Assembly (NCBI GenBank): GCA_965153355.1
Contig: OZ231128.1
Span: 39,928,001-39,992,000, forward strand
DNA length: 64,000 nucleotides
Reading direction: 5' to 3'
From: Flaccisagitta enflata
Taxonomy: Eukaryota; Chaetognatha; Sagittoidea; Aphragmophora
Shown: positions 56,840-64,000 of the stretch, in pieces
Layout: every line of letters begins with the position of its first letter
How positions within the stretch are numbered: the first letter of the stretch is position 1
Position numbers and translations under genes: made by a program
The notes under the pieces: generated by a model
The model's database searches: none
Seen by the model: only the letters and a program-made list of their open reading frames with translations
What the model was told of the DNA's origin: nothing

Positions 56840-57250
56840 AGACGCACCTGGTCATTTATTGATAGAACAGACAAAAAAAAAATTGTTCAAAAATGTTTCC
56901 ACTGAGAGTATTTTGAAGGTTTTCAAATTTTCTTTCAATCCAGACCAGTCCACACCGTGAAGTTGATCGTTTTTTACGTTTAGAGATGTAGTCTACCTCT
57001 CCTTCCTTTTCAGGAGATGCCGCTTTATAAAGTTATATCAATTGGGGATATCCCTTACATCCCCAGCATCCCCTGAAAATTTAGCTTGGCCCTACTTGAC
57101 AAAACTATGATGTCAGTACATCATTATACTCGGAAGATGTCAGGCTTTCATTTGCACTATATACCGCCAATATTGGAACGCTAGTTATGAAAATCCCCAC
57201 GCATCCCGAACACATCCCCTGAGCATCCCCTGAGATTTTTACGCTTCTCA
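56840..57250. repeat. Interspersed repeat with GGGGATATCCC core
   Basis: Contains TTGGGGATATCCCTTACATC and CATCCCCAGCATCCCCTGA. It is related in part by inversion and in part directly to 61850-62450. The class is unknown. Confidence 0.45.
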
Positions 57251-57392
57251 AAATTGCCTTCAGCTCAATTCTAAGTTGTCATTTTTCTTTGGCAGTGGTA
57301 AAATGGATTGTTACGTAGAATGCGTCGTGCTGCGTTTCTCCTTTAGCTGTATCACGAAATTAAGCCTAGATTCATACGGATGCGTTCGTTAA

Positions 57393-57729
<337 letters not shown>

Positions 57730-57849
57730 TTTTTTTCCTGAAAGAACCAAAAGACAACAGTAAAAATAAGCGCCTTTCTCTAGGGCTGGTCAATAAGCGT
57801 TTTTGTCGCCGATTGCTGTTTAAATCACAGGGAAAACGGTCTTGCTGAA

Positions 57850-57960
57850 TAACAAGGCCGGATACGCGGCTACCGTAGTCGCGTGCGGGTGGGCAGGGGC
57901 AGTATTTGAGTTACTAAAGCATTTGGCAAGGAGCAGTGAGGAGTGAGGAGGGGGGGAGAA
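57850..57960 (+). mobile_element. HINE-like element, subfamily A, 5' part
   Basis: AACAAGGCCGGATACGCGG, AGTCGCGTGCGGGTGGGC, TTGGCAAGGAGCAGTGAGG, then sequence unlike the family; the core and hairpin are missing. Confidence 0.6.
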
Positions 57961-58047
57961 ATGTAAAACAATATACAGGCCTGTCCTAATGCGGTTAAAA
58001 GAATCCAGGATATTCACGATGTGAATATCTACCTACCACGCCAATCA

Positions 58048-58387
58048 AAACAAGGCCAACACCTATTAGTCGCGTGCGAGATTGACTTTGACTTTGAATG
58101 ACTTAGAAAGACTTAGAATGCTTAAGAAAGACTTTGAATGACTTACAATGATTTAAAATCACTTAAAATGACCAAAAAGGACTTAAAATGATGAAAAGAC
58201 CTAATGACCAAAAATGACTTAGAATGACTTAAAATGACTTAAAATGACTAAGAATGACTTAGAATGTCTTAGAATTACTTAAAATGAAAAAAAATGACTT
58301 GAAGAAAAAAAAGTAAAGTGTGACCGACCGACCGACCGACCAACCGACCGACCGACGGACAAAGCGGGACGTAGTCGCGTGCACGCT
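58048..58387 (+). mobile_element. HINE-like element, subfamily D, with AATGACTTA minisatellite
   Basis: AAACAAGGCCAACACCTATT, AGTCGCGTGCGAG, a 9-10 base AATGACTTA/AAATGACT array (58085-58300), TAAAGTGTGACCGACC core, GACAAAGCGGGACG, hairpin start AGTCGCGTGCACGC. Confidence 0.7.
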
Positions 58388-58476
58388 TCAGCTAATCAGC
58401 TACTGATACTTTCTATCTCTTTTTACAATGTCGACTGTTACTGATTTTCCTTGCCTTGTTTCCGTCGGAATTAACA

Positions 58477-58960
58477 AAACAAGGCCGGATACACGGCCAA
58501 TACCAGTCAAGGACGGGTGGGCAGGTGCGGAAATGCGCGTTTTCAACTTGCGCTCACCGATGGACCAACGGACCGATGGACTAACGGACCAACGGACTAA
58601 CGGATGGACGGACGGACAAAGCCTCTCATAGAGTCGCTCGTCCGCGACTAAAAACAAGGCCGGATACACGGCTACCCTAGTCGCGTGCGGGTGGGCAGGA
58701 GCAGTGCTGGAGGTCACAAGAGAATCTGGGCAGGAGCCGTCTGCTCAAAAAAACTCAAAAACTCCAAAAAAGTAAAAAGGGAACCAATCAACTGACCAAC
58801 CAACTGACAGACCGACATAGCGGGGTGTAGAGTCGCGTAGCACGCAATTAAAACAAGGCCAACACCCATAAGTCGTGTGCAGGACATAAATAATTTAGGA
58901 TAACTCAAATTGACTTAAAATAACCTAAAACAATTGAAAAAGGCATGAATTGATGATAAA
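58477..58960 (+). mobile_element. Head-to-tail array of three HINE-like elements (B, A, D)
   Basis: B at 58477-58653 (hairpin AGTCGCTCGTCCGCGACT), A at 58653-58852 (hairpin AGTCGCGTAGCACGCAATT), then the 5' part of a D element from 58852. Each junction is the hairpin's TAAAA running straight into the next AACAAGGCC, with no unique spacer. Confidence 0.75.
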
Positions 58961-59579
58961 CGAATTGTACCACTGCGATCGATAGTTTTGGAGCTATGAT
59001 TTTTTAAATTTTTTTTTTTTTTTCGCATTTTTCCCAAAAACGCGGAATCGAGTTAGTTGAAGTCTCTCTCTCTCTTGGTCTCTCTCTCCGCGACTAATAG
59101 GTGTTGGCCTTGTTTACATGACTGCCCCTGCCCTACTACTTGAACTTTTTGTTCCTCTGCAACATGTCAAAACTGGACTTAGATCTGCCAGTGCGCCTCC
59201 ACAGCTAGCTGTCTCCCCATGTTTTTGAATATTCAAAATTTCATGTTAAAAAAGTTGAAATTGTAAATATATGGTATAGTCGGTCAGGGTCCCCCGTTGA
59301 AAATATCTAAAAAAAATAATGAAAAATGTACCGCTTTTAATTTTTTTACAAAAAGGTCTTAAAAAGGGTGTAGAATTAGAATATCATGTTTATTTTGGCT
59401 AGACCTGAGCCAAAAAGATTCTCCGCGATTCTTACTTTTCATTTTGTCTTCATAACATATATATTTAATCATAAGGTAACTATTTGCTTAAACATTGAAA
59501 ACAAATGAAAAATCGAAGAGGGAAATTGTTGTCCCTTTCATGAGAAATTGTATTTTGTTTTCTGCTTGAGCTAAAGAAA

Positions 59580-59733
59580 AAACGAGGCCGGGTACAAGGC
59601 TACCCTAGACCTAGTTGCGTGCGGGTGGGCAGGAGCAGTGCTGGAGAAGGTCACTTGGGTATCTGGGCAGGAGCCTTATGCTTAAAAAACTCAAAAATGC
59701 CGACCAATGGACCGACATAGCACGCGACTAAAA
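59580..59733 (+). mobile_element. HINE-like element, subfamily A, core nearly lost
   Basis: AACGAGGCCGGGTACAAGGC, GTTGCGTGCGGGTGGGCAGG, ATCTGGGCAGGAGCC, only CCGACCAATGGACCGACATA as core, then GCACGCGACTAAAAA without the left hairpin arm. 58975-59060 is a copy of part of the 5065 interspersed repeat. Confidence 0.65.
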
Positions 59734-59854
59734 ATACATTTACTTATTCTGAAATCGATAAGAGATGTAGGATAATACCCCTCTTTTAGGCTCTCTCAGC
59801 GGCACTCATTTTTAAACAAGTAAAGGGGAGAAAAAAAAAAGAAAGGAAAAGGAA

Positions 59855-59907
59855 AGAGACGGACGGACGGACAAAGCCTCTTGTAGAGTTGCGTGTCCGC
59901 AACTAAA
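59855..59907 (+). repeat. HINE-like subfamily B, hairpin end only
   Basis: GACGGACGGACGGACAAAGC, TCTTGTAGAGTTGCGTGTCC, GCAACTAAAAAAG. Confidence 0.6.
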
Positions 59908-60102
59908 AAAGAGAAAAAATGTAAAAAAAGTAAAAAATGGTTGAGGCGGAACTCTATTTGTAAAATACGTTATGAATGTGGCTAAGATGCTAATAAAAGA
60001 CATTTCCTCTCCATTTCAGCTTCGGAATGTTAAAAAGTATAAACAAAAAAGTCGAGCACGTCGAGTTACAACAGCACTACTACTACAACGGTGTAACCTG
60101 AA

Positions 60103-60258
60103 AAACAAGGCCGGATACACGGCCATCAGTTGCGGACGGGTGGGCAGGGGCGGAAATGCGCGTTTTCTCGATTTTCGACTTGATGGTTACGGACGGACCG
60201 ACCAACCAACGGACGGACGGACAAAGCCTCTTATAGAGTTGCGTGTCCGCAACTAAAA
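60103..60258 (+). mobile_element. HINE-like element, subfamily B, complete
   Basis: AAACAAGGCCGGATACACGG, AGTTGCGGACGGGTGGGC, GGAAATGCGCGTTTTC, GGACGGACCGACC core, ACAAAGCCTCTTATAGAG, hairpin AGTTGCGTGTCCGCAACT, TAAAAA. The arm pairing is exact over 10 bases. Confidence 0.78.
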
Positions 60259-60345
60259 AGTAAAAAAAAAAAAGAAATAAAATAAAAAACAAAATGAAGA
60301 AAAAAAAGGAGAAAAAAAAGTAAGAAGAGAGTTGAGAGTGAAAAT

Positions 60346-60484
60346 AAACAAGGCCGGATACATGGCAATTCAGTCGCGGAAGGTTGGGCAAAAATGTGAC
60401 GGATGGACGGATGGACCTACCAACATACCCGCCGACCTACCAACCGACACGGCAAGGTGTAGATTTGCTTGTCCGCGACTAATA
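60346..60484 (+). mobile_element. HINE-like element, short variant
   Basis: AAACAAGGCCGGATACATGG, AGTCGCGGAAGG, GTGACGGATGGACGGATGG, CCGACACGGCAAGGTGTAG, TTGCTTGTCCGCGACTAATA. The hairpin's left arm has diverged, but the right arm still complements the 5' word. Confidence 0.65.
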
Positions 60485-60716
60485 ATATTAAACAGTGAAG
60501 ATAGTCTAATTCATAAGCGCTCAGCTCTCTATTTCCAGGACTAACACCTAGACATGGATATTTCATTGGTTTTTAATTTTTTTTTTCTTCTCATATATAA
60601 AATACGAATATGAGATCGCAAGACTTGGAAGAAGAAAGCTGAGCGTGGAAGCAAACTTTAATGTAGCAATTTGATAATTCAAAACTAAGAATGTAATAGT
60701 CGCAAAAGCGTTAGAT

Positions 60717-61281
60717 GGTCAGCGGTATGTTGTGCTTGAAGTTGAAGGGGGAGCAGGGCAGCGGCCCCAAGGGGTCGATGCTTTTAAACATATGGGGATT
60801 TTCTCCTCCTCCTCCTTCTCCTCTGTCCCTCCCCTCAAATCCCGGTCTCGAGGCCCAAATTCCAGTCTCGAGGCCCAAATCCCAGCCTTGAGGCCCAAAT
60901 CCCAGCCTCGAGGCCCAAATCCCAGCCTTGAGGCCCAAATCCTAGCCTCGAGGCTGAGATTCGAGCTTCAGAACTGAAATCTAGGCCTCCAGGCTAGAAT
61001 TTAAGCCTTGAGGCTAAGATTCGGGCCATAAGGATGGGATCTGGGCCTCAAGACTGGGATTTGGGCCTCAAGACTGAAATTTGGGCCTTGAGACTGGGAT
61101 TTGAGGGGGGGGACGTAGAAGATTGAGGAGGAGGAGGAGAAAATCCCCCATAAGTGTGAAAGCATAGGTCATCGACCCCTTTGGGGCCGCTGCCCAAAAG
61201 GGGACCAACCAACCATCCAACCAAACAATTTACCGACAGATCGACATAGCGGGGTGTAGAGTTGCGTAGCACGCAACTAGA
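60717..61281 (+). mobile_element. Long-TIR minisatellite element (copy 5) joined to a HINE-like 3' end
   Basis: 60717-61200: GGTCAGCGGTATG, GGGCAGCGGCCCCAAGGGG, a GGAGAAAAT/ATTTTCTCC inner inverted block, CTCGAGGCCCAAATCCCAGC units (60835-61105), right block CCCCTTTGGGGCCGCTGCCC. 61200-61281 is a HINE-like tail: ACCAACCAACC core, CGACATAGCGGGGTGTAGAG, hairpin GTTGCGTAGCACGCAACTAG. Confidence 0.7.
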
Positions 61282-61629
61282 AATTGATTGCACAACTTGG
61301 ATTTGTTGATATCCTGCAGCTCAATACTGCACTACTGACTGTACAAAGTGAACGTAAAACGCTGACTAGAAGTTCGTCTTACTTTTCTTCGATAAAAATG
61401 TGGCTTTTTGAAGCGCCAAGGAAAAAAGTTGTTATACAGTATTGCCAAAAGGGTCGGCGAAAATCTGATCAATTTTGTTTTGTTTTTTTCCTTTTTTTTG
61501 TTGGCGTTTTGTGAGCATTGAACATATAAGGAGTTGAAAGTCGCGCGAGGTCTCATTCTTTCAGGAATGCTTGTCGAGTATTTTTGCTAACAGAAAGATC
61601 CATAAAGGTTCACAATATGACCAGCCCTA

Positions 61630-61634
<5 letters not shown>

Positions 61635-61681
<47 letters not shown>
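61635..61681. repeat. (TC)n microsatellite
   Basis: About 47 bases of perfect TC repeats. Confidence 0.95.
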
Positions 61682-61683
<2 letters not shown>

Positions 61684-61849
61684 CCCGTCTTTACTCGCTA
61701 CCGCATATATTCTTATTTATTTGAAATTATGTCTCCTGTTTCTTTCTGACTTCAACGCTTTGATAAAGAAATCATCACAAGCAGCTGAACACGCGTCCTT
61801 CTCAATAGAATCGATCCGAATTTCGAAGGCGTAAAAAATTCAACTACTG

Positions 61850-62450
61850 AAAGCCAGGAGATGCCAGGGGATGCCAGGGGATGGAGAAATATAGAATTGA
61901 CTATTTTCATTGTAAAAGCCAATTAAGTGGAATGAACTCATAAACTTTACACCTCTATTTGTCAAAGACTCTCAGTAGCTCAGTTAATAGCATTCGATGC
62001 CTATTACACCTCAAGTAAAGCTTGGGGATGCCAGGGGATGTATGGGATATCCCCAATCACTTTTATTATCTTTGTACAGCAGCATCCCTTGAGACAGGGG
62101 ATATCCCTAAACGTAAATGTCGATCAAGAGTAATAGCGCTTCACGGAGTGCAGTCCCAGGTCTGTATCTCAAACCGTTTAAAAGTTACAGCCCGTCAAAG
62201 ACAACTACTATTTTGAACACATGACAAAATACAAAATCATTTAAAAATTGTTTATTGTTTCTTTATCTTATGAAATTACTTAAGACAAACTTTCAAACAT
62301 TTTTCAGTCAAAGTAATTTTAAAGATTTTCGAATTTTCTTTCATTCTAGACCAATCCCAAGTCTGTATCTTAAACGGTTTAAAAGTTATAGCTCATCAAA
62401 GATAAACACTGATTATCTTGAATTCTTTTTCTCTTATGGAATTGTGAAAA
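61850..62450. repeat. Interspersed repeat with GGGGATATCC core (second copy)
   Basis: CCAGGGGATGCCAGGGGATG occurs near 61865 and in shorter form near 62025, with GGGATATCCCCAATCAC. TCTGTATCT(C/T)AAAC(C/G)GTTT followed by AAAAGTTA(C/T)AGC occurs twice (62160, 62355). Related to 56840-57250. Confidence 0.45.
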
Positions 62451-62509
62451 CGATTCTTGACTATTTTACTCTTTTTTTAACTACGCCCAAACGCCTCAAG
62501 ATTAAGAAC

Positions 62510-62728
62510 TTTTTAGTCGCGTGGTACGCGACTCTACACCCCGCTTTGTCGGTCCGTCCGTCGGTCCGTCGGTCCGTCGGTCCGTCCGTCGGTCCGTCCG
62601 TCACACTTTACTTTTTTGAGTATTTGCGGTCTATGGCCTTACTGCTCCTGCCCAAGTGATCAAGTGACCTCAAATACGGCCCCTGCCCACCCGCACGCGA
62701 CTGGGGTAGCCGTGTATCCGGCCTTGTT
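62510..62728 (-). mobile_element. HINE-like element, subfamily A, complete
   Basis: Hairpin AGTCGCGTGGTACGCGACT, CTACACCCCGCTTTGTCGG, GTCCGTCGGTCC core, TCACACTTTACTTTTTTGAG, ACTGCTCCTGCCCAAGTG, CCCTGCCCACCCGCACGCGA, GTAGCCGTGTATCCGGCC, TTGTTCTTTT. The best-preserved A copy in minus orientation. Confidence 0.8.
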
Positions 62729-62939
62729 CTTTTTGATTCTCAAAGCTTAAAAGTGGGCTTTTCAATAGTGCAAAACATTTAACTTGAAATCAAAGAAAAA
62801 ATGGTTAAAATGGTCATTTAAAAGTGCGTCTTTTTTTTTTATTCGCGTGGTATGGGTCGATGTCAGACTATTGAAATCAGCAGACATCATGATTCTTCTT
62901 TTATGGTAAGAGGCAAAACATTTTTCTGAACGCTGCCGA

Positions 62940-63420
62940 ATTTACTAGAAGGGGGAGATCAGCGGTAAGGTAAAGCACCCTTCCCCTTCAGGATCGCTCA
63001 TTTGTAGCCACATGCACTCATTGGATAGCCTGCCGGGTCATACAACAATTCATCCTCAAAGATAATTTTTCATTTTTTCCCCAGCCCATTAGAAAATCAA
63101 TTTCCATATTCTTTTCATCGGACTTAGAATGCGAAGAGACATCCATACTACAAGAAACAAGGATTGACCATGTACAATTAGAAGTACCCGCTTTGCTGGG
63201 ACACTACCAGGTTCAAAAAAACCGCCGAGATATTCTCGCAGTCTCCAGTGTGAGACTAGGTGCCAGTCCTTATCCGTAGTGGCGCTTCGACGAGGGGTGG
63301 AGCGAATTCTTATCTCGCTGTGAGCCAGTTCTTCAACTGTTTATATCACCAATATAAATCTTACTCGCTGGAGGCTATTTGAACCGCATGACAATGTGGA
63401 TAGCTGTTCATGTGCGAAAG
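62940..63420. other. Moderate-GC unique region, class unknown
   Basis: Contains GCCGAGATATTCTCGCAGTC and GTCCTTATCCGTAGTGGCGC. No conserved protein in any frame and no second copy in the window. It could be a short retroposed element or regulatory DNA. Confidence 0.25.
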
Positions 63421-63477
63421 TTTTTCTTTTTTTTCATTCACAGTAGAATAGAATTAGTTTAAGGTACAGTCTAAACT

Positions 63478-63701
63478 TTAATTGACATTATTCCAAATTA
63501 TCGAAATTGCAATGGACCAGTCATCTACACACTTCAATATGCAAATGATGTCATAGCTGATTTCAAACGCCTTTTGAATCCTGTTATTTCTTCGTTCCGT
63601 TTTTTTCCTTTCTTCTTCTTTTTCTTCTTCTTTTTCGTCTTCTTCTCCTTCTTCCTCTTTTTCTTCTTCTACTTCCACGACCTGCTCAAACATTTTGTCC
63701 C
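63478..63701 (-). CDS. Candidate terminal exon, acidic Glu-rich, unidentified
   Basis: An acceptor CAACAG at 63702-63707 would join to the exon at 63957 across a 255-base intron and keep the frame: Gly, then DKMFEQVVEVEEE. It continues through a Glu/Lys-rich coiled stretch to ERRNNRIQKAFEISYD and a stop at 63478. ATTAAA, a common poly(A) signal variant, overlaps the stop. The Glu run is encoded by an imperfect GAA/GAG tract, so the open frame may be a repeat artefact. No function is proposed. Confidence 0.28.
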
Positions 63702-63825
63702 CTGTTGAGAAGCGGTGCTACCTGTTAATCTAGAATCACCAGGCCAAAGACATTAGTGCCGGAAACATAAGGGAAAAATTTTTGCCTCTCGGAAGGTTTA
63801 CAAAATATGAACGCCTACTGGTGGG

Positions 63826-63932
63826 CACGGGCGTGCACGTCCTACCTCCACACCCCCCGAAAAACACACTCATTACGGACAGACGTAACGATGGACAAAG
63901 CGTCATATAGAGTCGCGAGTCTCAGACTAAAA
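63826..63932 (+). repeat. Degenerate HINE-like element in the candidate intron
   Basis: GTGGGCACGGGCGTGCACG, ACGGACAGACGTAACG, GACAAAGCGTCATATAGAG, AGTCGCGAGTCTCAGACTAA. It lies between the two candidate exons at the right edge. Confidence 0.5.
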
Positions 63933-63956
63933 GTAAAACGAGAATGAAGAACTTAC

Positions 63957-64000
63957 CGTCACTGTTAAGGCGATTTTTCACACGCTCGTAATGGACCGAC
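63957..64000 (-). CDS. Candidate internal exon of an unidentified gene (cut by window edge)
   Basis: On the minus strand only one frame is open (SVHYERVKNRLNSD). It runs into a consensus donor GTAAGT (63956-63951) and ends in phase 1. The family is not recognised. Support rests on the donor and on the in-phase join to the candidate exon at 63478-63701; 44 bases is too short for more. Confidence 0.3.

Noticed and set aside
61968-62020. tRNA-like stretch (GTAGCTCAGTTAATAGCATT)
   Set aside because: An A-box-like word is present, but there is no B box, no T-arm and no acceptor pairing.

Overview
This window is intron-rich, repeat-dominated metazoan nuclear DNA. There is no prokaryotic-style gene packing, the one clear gene is split by GT-AG introns, and most of the sequence is microsatellite, minisatellite and small non-autonomous transposons. 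A short interstitial TTAGGG tract and a secreted GH18 chitinase with a peritrophin-type tail suggest a (probably marine, possibly lophotrochozoan) invertebrate. That placement is inference; the sequence does not fix the species.

The one securely identified gene is a chitinase on the minus strand (14055-42720). It has eight coding exons totalling 1449 bases (482 residues), spread over 28.7 kb. All seven introns are GT-AG and all exon phases join in frame. The product has a signal peptide, a GH18 catalytic barrel with an intact LDGLDIDWE active site, a Pro/Gly linker and one six-cysteine chitin-binding domain (CBM14). Intron 3 alone is 16.3 kb and holds Tc1-type fragments and a 3.7-kb foldback element. 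A second minus-strand gene may start at the right edge: two candidate exons (63957-64000 and 63478-63701) join in phase, but the product is not recognised and the call is weak.

Layout: 1-14 kb has repeats only (foldback MITEs, a Tc1-type MITE, CT/CTGT tracts, ATTC, TTG and GAT tracts). 14-43 kb is the chitinase gene with repeat-filled introns. 43-64 kb has HINE-like elements, five long-TIR elements that each carry a 20-bp minisatellite, and large CTT/CT and GA/AAAG tracts.

The most distinctive component is a family of about 35 short elements and fragments resembling Helentron-associated elements (HINE; DINE-1/mini-me type). They run from an AACAAGGCC... end through a GTCC/CCGA tetranucleotide tract to a terminal hairpin followed by TAAAA. 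The hairpin arm is complementary to a motif near the opposite end, and this pair changes together between subfamilies. No autonomous Rep/helicase was seen here. Apart from the chitinase, coding potential is essentially absent: most long open frames are translations of simple repeats.
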